Positions 8,912-17,718 are shown, counted from the first letter of the stretch. The stretch: 64,000 nucleotides of DNA from JAAUTT01 sp963846585 (GCA_963846585.1 CAWJWO010000001.1:1-64000); one strand, 5' to 3'. Made by a program: numbers and translations. The notes: generated by a model not told the origin, from the letters alone.

Positions 8912-9613
8912 TTATTCGCCAACGTAATGAAGTTCCTGTTCCATGGTGCGCAAAACGCCAAAGTGATTTTTTGCACCAATTTCTTTTTTTCCAACACAAA
9001 TGGTACAAGTACCTACAGGTGGGTTACCGCGCAAATACATCGGAAATTCCACATCAGGTGTCTTCAGGATTTGTTTTACAATTGGGTCGATTCCGATGCC
9101 ATACAAGGCATTGCTTTCGACAACAGTAATTCCTTTGGCCGATTCAAGAACCCGATAACGGAATACTTCTCGCTCGGCTTGGGAAATAAGGTCAATTTTA
9201 GTAATTACGCTAATATCTGCCAAAGTAAGCATTGGCCCAATCTTGCGCGGGAGATTCATACCACTTGTGGCTTCAAGGACTACCACACCTAATGATTTTT
9301 CGACATACGGCGAACAACGCAGGCACAAACCGGCGGTTTCGACGAACAAATAATCAGAATTTACTTTTTCGGCCCACTCAATGGCTTCGTCCAACACCAA
9401 AACATTGCAGTGGTCGGGGCACAGCTCGCCCGAATAGATTTTTCGAGTTGGGATACCGAATTCTTTATTAATAGTTTCGTCTTCATCGGCATAAAGAACA
9501 TCGATTTTGATGTACGAGGGCTTTAAATTTTTGGCCATCATTCGTTTGATGACTTGACGGATTACGGTTGTTTTTCCGCATGTGGGCGGCCCTGCAAATA
9601 TTACTAATTTCAT
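8912..9613 (-). CDS. G3E-type (HypB/CobW-like) metallochaperone GTPase
   Basis: A 233-residue P-loop GTPase beginning MKLVIFAGPPTCGKTT (Walker A, residues 8-16). It has a switch-like ETAGLCLRC segment and a TKID guanine motif (138-141). Three CxxC-type pairs occur: C65...C69 in GELCPDHC, C97/C100 in GLCLRC, and C203/C206 in GTCTIC. These are candidate metal or cluster ligands, as in HypB (nickel) and related chaperones. The family couples GTP hydrolysis to metal delivery. It is second in the operon, 17 bp after the ABC ATPase gene. The cargo is not deducible, since no hydrogenase, urease, CODH or nitrogenase gene is in the window. Confidence 0.8.
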   Translation of the reverse strand: MKLVIFAGPPTCGKTTVIRQVIKRMMAKNLKPSYIKIDVLYADEDETINKEFGIPTRKIYSGELCPDHCNVLVLDEAIEWAEKVNSDYLFVETAGLCLRCSPYVEKSLGVVVLEATSGMNLPRKIGPMLTLADISVITKIDLISQAEREVFRYRVLESAKGITVVESNALYGIGIDPIVKQILKTPDVEFPMYLRGNPPVGTCTICVGKKEIGAKNHFGVLRTMEQELHYVGE

Positions 9614-9630
9614 ATTTTTATGGTTATGGG

Positions 9631-10416
9631 TTATGAATTATAAGTTGTAAGTTGGAGCTGGTTAATTTCTTCACCTGCCCTTATTAAACCTCGAAAATGC
9701 AGGATTACATTGTCAATTTTCTTTAATTCATCGGCAACTGCGCGTTCTTCAGGGTTCGATACAATCAATTTCTGCATAGCCCCGTTTTTCATAATAATTC
9801 GTGAATCTGAAAGTAAGGCAATAGTGGGGTCGTGGGTTACAAATACAAATATTTTCTCGTACATTTTTAATAATTCAAGCGCTTTTGTTTTATGAATACC
9901 GGCATTTTCTATTTCGTCTAACAGAATAATGGGGGAGTTGCCAATAACTACAGCATCAGCAATCAATAACGAGCGAGTTTGTCCACCGGAAAGTTCTGTC
10001 ATGGCTGTTTCCTTGTCTATGGCTTCACCGGTAAGTTGGTTGGCAAACTGAATGGTTTCCTCCACAACTTTTTCAATATCAGAAGCACCACGCACTTTGG
10101 CATGGATAGTAAGAAATTCACCAACGGGGAGGTCACTCAAAAAATTAGTATGCTGCGAAATCATGGCAATGGGATGTTTGGAAGGATCGAATGTGAAATC
10201 TTCCGGCACAGGCTCATCATTTATTAGAATTTGTCGACCCGACGGAGTGTTCAGATTTGCAAAAAGTTCAATGTCGTTAATAAGCGTTGTTTTTCCGCAT
10301 CCTGTAGGGCCTACAATACTTACTATGTCTCCCATATTCAGATCGAAACGGTTTACATTCTCTACCAAACCATCTTTACCCTGACCTCCAATTACAGTTA
10401 TCTTCTTTATTTCCAT
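9631..10416 (-). CDS. Soluble ABC-type ATPase of the Fe-S/GTPase operon
   Basis: A 261-residue ABC ATP-binding protein, first gene of the operon. Walker A GPTGCGKTT is at 36-44, Q-loop near ISQHTNF, the signature LSGGQ at 142-146, Walker B IILLDEIE (D167, E168), and the switch histidine in VTHDP. No permease or substrate-binding gene is adjacent, so it is unlikely to be a transporter; comparison with SufC or the McrA-activation ATPases suggests an ATP-driven assembly or activation role. The conserved order ATPase, GTPase, desulfurase, Fe-S protein implies one machine. A promoter match lies 51 bp upstream on the minus strand, and a divergent Rrf2 regulator gene lies beyond. Confidence 0.8.
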   Translation of the reverse strand: MEIKKITVIGGQGKDGLVENVNRFDLNMGDIVSIVGPTGCGKTTLINDIELFANLNTPSGRQILINDEPVPEDFTFDPSKHPIAMISQHTNFLSDLPVGEFLTIHAKVRGASDIEKVVEETIQFANQLTGEAIDKETAMTELSGGQTRSLLIADAVVIGNSPIILLDEIENAGIHKTKALELLKMYEKIFVFVTHDPTIALLSDSRIIMKNGAMQKLIVSNPEERAVADELKKIDNVILHFRGLIRAGEEINQLQLTTYNS

Positions 10417-10466
10417 AGCTTAATTTTAAAATACGTAATGTTCACCAATGTTATGTACAATTAATA

Positions 10467-10497
10467 CAAACATACTACCAAAAAAGAGGTACATCAA
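10467..10497 (-). promoter_or_regulatory. Bacteroidota-type promoter of the ATPase-GTPase-NifS-FeS operon
   Basis: Read on the minus strand, TTG (10497-10495), 20 bp, then TATGTTTG (10474-10467), matching the -33 TTG / -7 TAnnTTTG consensus. It implies a leader of about 45 nt. Its -33 box is only 17 bp from the -33 box of the divergent rrf2 promoter, so one bound regulator could control both. Confidence 0.6.
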
Positions 10498-10514
10498 TTG
10501 GCATAAAGTCGTAA

Positions 10515-10545
10515 TTTGCATTAGAATTTATGCTTACTACTTTTG
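10515..10545 (+). promoter_or_regulatory. Bacteroidota-type promoter of the Rrf2 gene
   Basis: TTTG at 10515-10518, 19 bp, then TACTTTTG at 10538-10545, a full match to the consensus. The start codon follows 37 bp later. It is back-to-back with the operon promoter. Confidence 0.65.
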
Positions 10546-10582
10546 TGGGTATTATTACGTAACAATAAAACAAAAAACATTG

Positions 10583-10999
10583 ATGCTTTCGAAGAAAACG
10601 CGATATGCAATGGTTGCTCTGGCTTATCTTGCAAAGGAGGAAAGTCAGAGGCCGGTAATGAGTACAGAAATTGCACAAAGTGAAAATATACCGCAACGGT
10701 TTCTTGAAAATATTTTACTTGAGCTAAAAAAAATGGGAATTTTGGGTAGCAAACTTGGCAAAACAGGCGGATATTTCATGATTAAGAAGCCAGAAGATGT
10801 GCGGCTATCTGACATTGTAAGGCACTTTGAGGGAGCTATAGCTCTTTTATCATGCGTTTCGGAAAAGCAGTACCAACCTTGTGAGTTTTGTAAAGACGAA
10901 ACGACTTGTAAAATCAGAGGTGTTTTTAAAGAAATACGGGATACTACTTATGGGATACTTGGGGTAATACCAGCATCTGTGTCATGTAGTGCAAAGTAA
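10583..10999 (+). CDS. Rrf2-family transcriptional regulator
   Basis: A 138-residue winged-helix regulator (MLSKKTRYAMVALAYLA start; recognition-helix segment QRFLENILLELKKMGILGSKLGKTGGY). Four cysteines, C91, C100, C103 and C109, occupy the position where IscR and NsrR bind a [2Fe-2S] or [4Fe-4S] cluster, so it may sense Fe-S status, NO or redox state. The frame stays open further upstream, but the start at 10583 fits the family length and lies just behind the promoter at 10515-10545. It is divergent from the four-gene Fe-S operon, 166 bp apart, and is the probable regulator of that operon and of itself. Confidence 0.88.
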   Translation: MLSKKTRYAMVALAYLAKEESQRPVMSTEIAQSENIPQRFLENILLELKKMGILGSKLGKTGGYFMIKKPEDVRLSDIVRHFEGAIALLSCVSEKQYQPCEFCKDETTCKIRGVFKEIRDTTYGILGVIPASVSCSAK

Positions 11000-11471
11000 C
11001 CAAATAAAATGATGTTAATGTGTATGTTACAAGCATAACATGATTTTTTTGCAAATTTTGGCAATTTACCCAAACAATTTGTTTACGAAAATCAATGTTC
11101 TTAAATATATTAAATATAGATAAATTACATAACAATATGAATAACTGAATTTAACGGGATTTATCATTTTTAACCATGTTTATTAAAACGTTCGTTTTTC
11201 TACACAGATACCTTTGATTAACCACAATTTTCACTTAATTATTTCATAAAATTCATAAAATCGCATAAATCTAATAACTTACTAAAATACATGATATTAA
11301 AATACTACTTTGCATTTGGTGACACGGATGCTGGTACTGGGCCTACTTGATAAAACTACACTTAGGGATTTGGTGTGAAATAATTATTCTACTATTTCCG
11401 TAGACAGTAGAAGGTTTCAACTAATGAAAAGGAAGTTAATTTACATTTCGGGGGTTTAGTCAAACTAACCC
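11000..11471. other. Intergenic, 5' exon side of the group II intron
   Basis: About 470 bp, very AT-rich to about 11300, then more mixed. No reading frame is convincing. Its last ~20 bases (GGTTTAGTCAAACTAACCC, ending at 11471) are the 5' exon recognised by the intron, so the intron inserted into non-coding DNA. Confidence 0.5.
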
Positions 11472-13630
11472 GTGCGACACGAAGTCGCTTAATATAACTG
11501 TTTGACGTTTAACTCAGGGAGTTAAGTGATCAAACCTTTGGTTCCATCCAAAGTAACCTACGGACACGTGCATCTCGGGTAACTGGTTTGTACGAAGCTG
11601 TCCGGACAATATAGCCTGTAATGGAAATCCGTGAGGACAACCAGTCATGATAGCGTCAAACCATGGAGGAGTTAGGTTGACTGGTATGGTTAATAATAAT
11701 ATGAACTGCTGATAAATATCGTTATTGACAAACAGCTAAAGACGATGACACGCTGTGGCCAAAACGGCAAAAGGGTATAGCTAACAGATTGGGTTATTCT
11801 GTTACATGGATTACAACTCCCTCGGTAGATAGGCAGAACCTAACCCGGTCGGTTATATAAGCGGAACGTGGTAAGCCCATAATGTTCCCCAGATTATCGG
11901 GGTAGATTATCCGTGAGGACAGTACAATACAGTATGGGTAGAGGAACGACAGAGAAAGCCAAGGCCGGAATGTAATGTTTCGGATATGCCCACTTCTGTC
12001 AGGTGCTTAATCACGAGAAATTTGTAATAAGACTTAAACAAGGAAATCGCAAATGAATAAACCTAAAGGCGGATGTGCATCCGAGGCAACATGGAATAAC
12101 TGGAAATTCATTAACTGGATTAAGGTTGAACATGATGTAAAGTCATTGCAGAAACGTATCGTGAAGGCTGTCAAAGCCAAACATTTTCACAAAGTAAAAG
12201 CCTTGATGCATCTTATTACCCATTCATTTTACGGTAAGCTGCTGGCTATTCTCAGAGTTACCACCAATAAAGGCAGTAAAACTGCAGGTGTAGATAACAT
12301 TATTTGGGATACGCCGCTGAAAAGATGGAAGGCAATTGAACAACTAAAGGTTAAAGGATATAAAGCTAAACCACTCAAAAGGAAGTCTATAAAGAAGAAA
12401 AACGGAAAACTGCGCCACCTTGGCATTCCCACTATTTGTGATCGAGCCCACCAGGCCCTGCACAAACTGGCTCTCGAGCCAATTGCAGAGACATTGGCTG
12501 ACCAAAATTCTTATGGATTCAGACCAAAAAGATCGTGTGCGGACGCAATAGCCCAATGTCATAAAGCGCTATGTAAACGGAACTCTCCTCAATGGATTTT
12601 AGAAGCTGACATATCAGGTTGCTTCGACAATATTTCCCATGAGTGGATATTGCAACACATCCCAATGAGTAAAAAAGTTTTATCTGAATGGCTAAAAGCT
12701 GGTTACATTGACAAAAAGCAATGGTTTCCTACGATAAGCGGGACTCCGCAAGGCGGTATAGCTTCTCCGACAATTGCAAATATGGTTCTGGACGGACTCG
12801 AAAAGGAAATATACCTTTATGCCGGTGCCAAACCGAAACGTAATCCATATAAAGTTCATTTCATCCGCTATGCGGATGACTTTGTGGTTACATGCAACAG
12901 TCGAGAATATCTCGAAAACGAAATAAAGCCAATCATCATAACATTTCTTGATGAAAGAGGGCTTAAACTCGCACTTGAGAAAACCTTAATCACACATATA
13001 AGTGACGGGTTTGACTTCCTTGGTTTTAATGTCCGCAAATATAAAAACAAGTGTCTTACCAAACCTAAAAAGGAATCGGTGATAAACGTGTATAATAAAA
13101 TGAGCGAAAGTGTTAATAGCCTTATAGCGGGGTCACAATTACAGGTCATCCTCAAACTAACACCAATCATCCGGGGATGGTCTAATTTCTATAGTCACTC
13201 TGCCGCCAAACGGACATTCATATTGCTCGACTTTAAGCTGTTTAAGCTATTGTGGAGATGGGCCAAACGAAGACATCCCAACAAGAGTAACCATTGGATC
13301 AAAGTTAAATATTTTCATTCAATCGGCAAAAGACATTGGGTGTTTTCAACATCTGACAAAAGAAAGATTGAACTTCCTTCCTTCTGTGCAACTAAAATAG
13401 TTAGGCACGTGAAAATTAAAGGTTCAGCCAACCCTTATGATAAGGATTGGGAAGAATACTTTTCTATAAGGAAATCCAATAAAGTTAACCGATTTGTCAG
13501 TGTAGCCTAAGGATATGATTGACCGGATTATTTATTTAATCTTATAAGTGCCCGAGTCGTATGCGGTGAAAGTCGCATGTACGGTTCCTAGAGGGGAACG
13601 GGGCAGCAATGCCCCCAACCTACTCGCCAG
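11472..13630 (+). mobile_element. Group II intron with reverse transcriptase
   Basis: The 5' end is GTGCGAC at 11472, fitting the GUGYG rule. EBS1 (GGGTTA, 11791-11796), in the loop of an AACAGA/TCTGTT stem, is complementary to TAACCC (IBS1, 11466-11471) directly before the 5' splice site. Domain V is unmistakable at 13554-13587 (GAGTCGTATGCGGTGAAAGT, then CGCATGTACGGTTC). Domain VI follows with a GGGGCAGCAATGCCCC hairpin and a CCTACTCGCC end. The exact 3' boundary is uncertain by a few bases around 13629. The maturase gene sits in the domain IV position. All parts needed for splicing and retrohoming appear intact. Many copies of such introns occur in Bacteroidota. Confidence 0.9.
12053..13510 (+). 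CDS. ltrA: Group II intron reverse transcriptase/maturase
   Basis: A 485-residue intron-encoded protein. RT blocks are visible in order: GVDNI, LRHLGIPTICDRAHQ, the SYGFRPKRSCADAI block, LEADISGCFDNISH (catalytic Asp), GTPQGGIASPTIAN, and RYADD with Y273-A274-D275-D276. These are followed by FLGF and the maturase X region (RGWSNFYSHSAAKRTF), and a group-II-type C-terminus. I see no HNH endonuclease motif (no paired CxxC zinc fingers), so the intron probably uses nascent lagging strands for priming. It helps the host intron fold and splice, and copies it into DNA targets. Confidence 0.93.
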   Translation: MNKPKGGCASEATWNNWKFINWIKVEHDVKSLQKRIVKAVKAKHFHKVKALMHLITHSFYGKLLAILRVTTNKGSKTAGVDNIIWDTPLKRWKAIEQLKVKGYKAKPLKRKSIKKKNGKLRHLGIPTICDRAHQALHKLALEPIAETLADQNSYGFRPKRSCADAIAQCHKALCKRNSPQWILEADISGCFDNISHEWILQHIPMSKKVLSEWLKAGYIDKKQWFPTISGTPQGGIASPTIANMVLDGLEKEIYLYAGAKPKRNPYKVHFIRYADDFVVTCNSREYLENEIKPIIITFLDERGLKLALEKTLITHISDGFDFLGFNVRKYKNKCLTKPKKESVINVYNKMSESVNSLIAGSQLQVILKLTPIIRGWSNFYSHSAAKRTFILLDFKLFKLLWRWAKRRHPNKSNHWIKVKYFHSIGKRHWVFSTSDKRKIELPSFCATKIVRHVKIKGSANPYDKDWEEYFSIRKSNKVNRFVSVA

Positions 13631-13847
13631 GTTACATGTCGATAATTTTCATTAGTCCCGGATAGAGAAAAAACCTCCTTTTAAGATACAAAAAAAAATA
13701 TACTTAAACAAGACTTTTTATAGTAAATAAATCAATGTTTTTGATGATATATATTATCGTTAATATTAATCAAAATTACATAATTATCTTTCATTATTGT
13801 TTAAATAATTTCTAATTTTCATTAAACTAATTGAAATTATAATTACA

Positions 13848-15134
13848 ATGAAAGTACTTATGTTCGGTTGGGAATTCCCTCCCTATATTTCAGGAGGTTT
13901 GGGAACAGCTTGTTATGGTTTAACAAAGGGATTGATTTCTTTTGGCGATATCAATTTAACCTTTGTTGTCCCTAAGTCATATGGCGATGAAGATATACAA
14001 GGGATGAAACTGATTGGAGCAAACGAGGTTAAACTTTCTGAAAAAATATTATATAGGCAGAAAAAACTGGAAATGAGCAAATTTCAGGAGATGGAACAGC
14101 AAATATCTGGTTATGTCACACCTGAACAATATAGAAAAATTTTAATAGAACAAAAAGAACTGAATAAAGATAAGGTTTTAAATACCCCTGTAGAGAAATT
14201 GGAATTTACTGGAAAATATGGGAACGACTTATTTAAGGAAATATCCCGTTATGCAGTAGTAGCCTCTGAAATAGCCAGAGTTGAACCGCATGATGTAATT
14301 CATGCACATGACTGGTTGACATACCCATCAGGGATCCAGGCAAAAAAAGTATCCGGCAGGCCTTTGGTAGTTCATGTACATGCTACAGAATATGACCGAT
14401 GTGGCGAGAACTATAATAAAAAAGTATATGAAATTGAACGGCAGGGGATGGAAATTGCCGATAAAGTGATCACTGTAAGTAATTTTACACGCAATACGGT
14501 AATCAATAAATATCATATAGATTCTTCAAAAGTTGTTACCATCCACAATGCAGTTGAACCAGTATATCATGCTACCACCCAAAATTTCTGGAAAAATAAA
14601 ACAAACGAAAAGATAGTGACCTTTTTAGGCAGGATTACCCGTCAAAAAGGTCCCGGATATTTCATAGAAGCTGCATACAAAGTCATCCAAAAAATGGATA
14701 ATGTAAGGTTTGTTATGGCAGGCAGTGGCGATTTAATGGAAGATATGATAAAACAGGTTGCAAGATTAAAGATTTCAGATAGGTTTCATTTTAGTGGATT
14801 TTTGAAAGGAGAGGATGTTTTCAGGATGTTTTCGATGAGTGATCTTTATGTCATGCCATCGGTTTCCGAGCCGTTCGGGATTTCCCCCTTAGAAGCCATA
14901 CAAAGTAATGTGCCGGTAATCATATCAAAGCAATCCGGAGTGTCGGAAGTAATCACCAAGGCTATAAAAGTTGATTTTTGGGATGTTGAAGCCTTGGCAG
15001 ATGCCATTTATGGGGTTTTGAATTATCATTCATTAGCAAACTTTTTAAAAATCAATAGTAAGCAGGAAGTAAACTTACTTACCTGGGATAGAGTAGCGTT
15101 AAAAGTAAAAGAGTTATACAATCAGGTGGCATAA
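13848..15134 (+). CDS. Glycosyltransferase family 4 protein
   Basis: A 428-residue GT-B glycosyltransferase. The N-terminus (MKVLMFGWEFPPYISGGLG) is the glycogen/starch-synthase-like type with the GGLG nucleotide-sugar loop. HAHDWLTYPSG and HVHATEYDR mark the acceptor side, FLGRITRQKGP the start of the C-terminal Rossmann domain, and SVSEPFGISPLEAI the ExxxxxxxE donor-site motif. It transfers a sugar from an activated donor (UDP- or ADP-sugar), probably in glycogen or surface-glycan synthesis. No partner amylase or other glycan gene is adjacent; the next genes are signalling genes. It is unrelated in sequence detail to the GT at 41639. Confidence 0.88.
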   Translation: MKVLMFGWEFPPYISGGLGTACYGLTKGLISFGDINLTFVVPKSYGDEDIQGMKLIGANEVKLSEKILYRQKKLEMSKFQEMEQQISGYVTPEQYRKILIEQKELNKDKVLNTPVEKLEFTGKYGNDLFKEISRYAVVASEIARVEPHDVIHAHDWLTYPSGIQAKKVSGRPLVVHVHATEYDRCGENYNKKVYEIERQGMEIADKVITVSNFTRNTVINKYHIDSSKVVTIHNAVEPVYHATTQNFWKNKTNEKIVTFLGRITRQKGPGYFIEAAYKVIQKMDNVRFVMAGSGDLMEDMIKQVARLKISDRFHFSGFLKGEDVFRMFSMSDLYVMPSVSEPFGISPLEAIQSNVPVIISKQSGVSEVITKAIKVDFWDVEALADAIYGVLNYHSLANFLKINSKQEVNLLTWDRVALKVKELYNQVA

Positions 15135-15155
15135 TACAAGGTAATATTAAATTTA

Positions 15156-15377
15156 ATGACAACAGTTATGGAAACAAAGCTGATTTTCGAAACAGATCCG
15201 TTTGAGGACAAGATAAAGACGGAAGATAATATTTCAGTTCTACTTAATAATGAGGACAATAAAGACGATAATATCAATAAAAACAAAAATTCTGAGGATA
15301 TAAAAAAAAATAACAAAACAAAAAACGTCATGAACCACCCTGAAGAGCAAGGATATCAATACAAGCATTTCTTTTAG
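15156..15377 (+). CDS. Small acidic low-complexity hypothetical protein
   Basis: A 73-residue frame starting 21 bp after the glycosyltransferase stop. It is rich in Asn, Asp, Glu and Lys (NNEDNKDDNINKNKN) and has no hydrophobic core, so if translated it would be disordered. A start at METKLIF (15168) is equally possible. Low-complexity AT-rich frames of this size arise by chance; I list it because of its operon-like position between the transferase and the receiver gene. Confidence 0.3.
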   Translation: MTTVMETKLIFETDPFEDKIKTEDNISVLLNNEDNKDDNINKNKNSEDIKKNNKTKNVMNHPEEQGYQYKHFF

Positions 15378-15438
15378 GATAATTATAAAGATTATACCCG
15401 ATTGGAGTTTTTGTATAATCCATTAACATTAGGGTAGT

Positions 15439-15825
15439 ATGGAAAATGACTTATTTAAAGGCTTTAAAATATTGATAGCAGAGGATAACTTCATAAATTA
15501 TACTTTGCTAAAAGAATTGATAGATCTTATGAAGGCAGAGCCTTTTTGGGCTAAAAATGGAATTGAAGCTATTGAAATGCTGGCCAAACATGAAAACATA
15601 TCTCTTATACTAATGGATATCAATATACCAGAAATGGATGGAATTTCAACCACTCGGAAAATTAGAGAAAAAGGCATAAACATTCCCATAATTTTTCAAA
15701 CTGATTATTTCAGTGAAGAAAATAAGAAAGAATGTATTAGAGCCGGAGGAAATGAATTTTTATATAAACCATTAAACATAGATAGACTCAGAATATTACT
15801 TAAAAAGTATTTGATTAAGGTATAA
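15439..15825 (+). CDS. Single-domain response regulator
   Basis: A 128-residue stand-alone receiver. IAEDN is the acidic pocket, D60 in LILMDINIPEMDG the phosphoacceptor, QTDYFS the switch region, and the Lys in EFLYKPL the conserved lysine. There is no output domain. It lies 72 bp before a histidine kinase whose own receiver domain has decayed, so this protein may now serve as that kinase's receiver. Sequence features (QT.Y...E..K.EC...GG) resemble the other receivers in this window. Confidence 0.88.
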   Translation: MENDLFKGFKILIAEDNFINYTLLKELIDLMKAEPFWAKNGIEAIEMLAKHENISLILMDINIPEMDGISTTRKIREKGINIPIIFQTDYFSEENKKECIRAGGNEFLYKPLNIDRLRILLKKYLIKV

Positions 15826-15897
15826 ATATAATAGGAATAATCTAAGTAAGAATAAACCGGCCATATTTTTAACTAATTAATACTAAATATCATCAAT

Positions 15898-16860
15898 ATG
15901 CAAAACGAGATACAGATCAAGCGAAATAATGAAATGTTACAACGATCCATTCACATGACTACAGGGAGAGATGATTTACAGGAAGCAAACAGGCAATTTA
16001 TATTATTGTATGAACAACTGCTGAAAGATAAAGTAAAGGCCGAGGAACGGGACAAGATGAAATCAGCATTCTTGGCAAATATGGTGCATGAAATACGAAC
16101 ACCGATGAATGCAATTAAGAGTTTTACAGAATTTCTTCAAGTTCCTGACCTGACGGAAGAAAATAAGGTCAAATATGCCCGGATAATCTCCCAGTGTACT
16201 GACAACCTGCTAAACCTTGTTAACGATTTGTTAGATTTCTCCAGGATAGAAGCCGGACAACTTTCTATTATTGAAAGACCAGGTAATTTAAGAGATCTGT
16301 TTAACGAATTGTTTGAATTGTTAAATCCTACAGTCGAAAAATTTGGATATGGAATGGTACAATTAAAATCCTGTATCGAATTAAACCAGGAACAAAGCCT
16401 GTTTAATATCGATTTTATAAGGCTTAGGCAGGTCTTAATAAATTTAATAAGCAATGCTTTGAAATTTACTAAAAAGGGACATGTGTTATATGGTTGCCGT
16501 TTATTGAATCGTAAAACTTTATGTTTCTTTGTTGAAGACACGGGTATTGGGATACCTCCCGATCAACATAACATCATTTTTGAGCGGTTCAGGCAATTAA
16601 ACGACCCTAATTTAAAGAACAGATGCCAAGGTACCGGTCTTGGTCTTTCTATCGTAAAATCACTTGTGGAGTTAATGAACGGTAAAGTATGGGTTGAATC
16701 GACCCAGGACATTGGGTCAACATTTTATTTCACCCTGCCATACAAAAAAACAACTTCCCCAAAAGCAATCATTAAAAACAAGGTTTCATGCAATTGGAGT
16801 GATAAAAATATGCTCTTTGCAGAAGATAATAATATTCAAATTTCTTTAATAAATAATTAA
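15898..16860 (+). CDS. Histidine kinase, hybrid form truncated in its receiver
   Basis: A 320-residue soluble kinase. A short coiled coil (~1-45) leads into HisKA (VHEIRTPMNAIKSF, phospho-His H64) and HATPase_c (~165-280; ISNALKFTKKG, EDTGIGIP and GTGLGLSIV boxes). There is no PAS or membrane domain, so the signal must come through partner contacts. The last ~22 residues (KNMLFAEDNNIQ) are the first strand and acidic pocket of a receiver domain that then runs into a stop. Further receiver sequence survives out of frame downstream to about 17176. The kinase core looks intact. It is likely co-transcribed with the receiver gene at 15439. Confidence 0.88.
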   Translation: MQNEIQIKRNNEMLQRSIHMTTGRDDLQEANRQFILLYEQLLKDKVKAEERDKMKSAFLANMVHEIRTPMNAIKSFTEFLQVPDLTEENKVKYARIISQCTDNLLNLVNDLLDFSRIEAGQLSIIERPGNLRDLFNELFELLNPTVEKFGYGMVQLKSCIELNQEQSLFNIDFIRLRQVLINLISNALKFTKKGHVLYGCRLLNRKTLCFFVEDTGIGIPPDQHNIIFERFRQLNDPNLKNRCQGTGLGLSIVKSLVELMNGKVWVESTQDIGSTFYFTLPYKKTTSPKAIIKNKVSCNWSDKNMLFAEDNNIQISLINN

Positions 16861-17176
16861 TTAAATCAATCAACGGCAAAATACATTTACCAAAAAGATG
16901 GCAAAAGTGCTTTGAAATAGTTCAAATCAACTTCTTAGATCGATTTGATAATATAAGGTGACCATTTTCCAGATATCAAAGGGTTTGATCTAATCCGGAA
17001 AATAAAATAAAAGCGTTCCGAATATAAACTTAATTGTCAAAACGGCATCAAGTACTCAAAAAGATAATGACCTTGTCCTAAACAGTGGTTGTTATGATTA
17101 CTTATCAAAATCGATTAACAGAGAAATAATACTGTATATTATTCATAATCAATTTGCTAAAAATGTAGCATTATAA
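16790..17176 (+). pseudogene. Decayed receiver domain of the preceding kinase
   Basis: After the kinase stop at 16860, recognisable receiver pieces continue in broken frames. A DHFPDIKGFDLIRKIK-like piece near 16960-17008 corresponds to the region after the phospho-Asp. A VKTASSTQKDNDLVL...GCYDYLSKSINREI piece at about 17034-17176 corresponds to the switch and conserved Lys (compare QTAYASNEEKQKAMDAGCIDYISKP in the kinase at 3926). Several frame breaks and the missing phospho-Asp strand show decay rather than one sequencing error. Confidence 0.7.
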
Positions 17177-17322
17177 ACCTGAGACAATACCCTTAAAAGG
17201 AGATAAATATTGCCATTATTTTTCAAACCAATTGTATCAGTAGAGGAAATATGCAAATTGGAATAAATTAAAATCATTTAAATACAATTTATTACATTAA
17301 AATACACGAAAAATCAAAAAGT

Positions 17323-17718
17323 ATGAATGACGTTGATCCTAGCCAAATTATTATACATTCACTAACTAAGGGGGGTGCTGAATGTAAACCGGAAGGCAAC
17401 TCAATTATAGTTGCCACGTGGAAAACAACAGTTTGGAGAATATTCATTGATTCCTCAATCGATAGTAAGAACCCAGCCGCTAACAATAAAGCAGGGATAC
17501 TCCGGTACACAGCTATGAAAAATAAACAAGAGGCAGTAATTGCCAGGGTATTACCAGATGGGCATATCGAGTACCGAAAAATTGAAGATGGAAAAATAAT
17601 TCATCCGCGCTGTCTTGTTAAGGTTAAAAGAATACAACTCTATAAAAAGGAATTTTATGTACAAAACAGAGACAGAAAATATTATCCAGGACAAAGGGTT
17701 AAGCAAAATTTCGTTTGA
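17323..17718 (+). CDS. Hypothetical protein
   Basis: A 131-residue frame with a normal ATG and basic C-terminus. Its middle (ILRYTAMKNKQEAVIARVLPDG) and tail (VKRIQLYKKEFYVQNRDRKYY) show no family I know, no signal peptide and no membrane segment. Its last 62 nt overlap the next small gene in another frame, which is unusual; either the overlap is real translational coupling or one of the two is not translated to its full annotated end. It lies between the decayed kinase receiver and the second SiaC-like gene. Confidence 0.5.
   Translation: MNDVDPSQIIIHSLTKGGAECKPEGNSIIVATWKTTVWRIFIDSSIDSKNPAANNKAGILRYTAMKNKQEAVIARVLPDGHIEYRKIEDGKIIHPRCLVKVKRIQLYKKEFYVQNRDRKYYPGQRVKQNFV

Noticed and set aside
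6982..9292. Several long plus-strand frames (6982-7593, 7220-7645, 8783-9292)
   Set aside because: They lie antisense to the strongly supported Fe-S protein, desulfurase and GTPase genes and have no family match; shadows of those genes.
9631..10416. Reading the ABC ATPase as part of a nutrient or drug transporter
   Set aside because: No membrane or binding-protein gene is adjacent, and it is tightly packed with cofactor-assembly genes.
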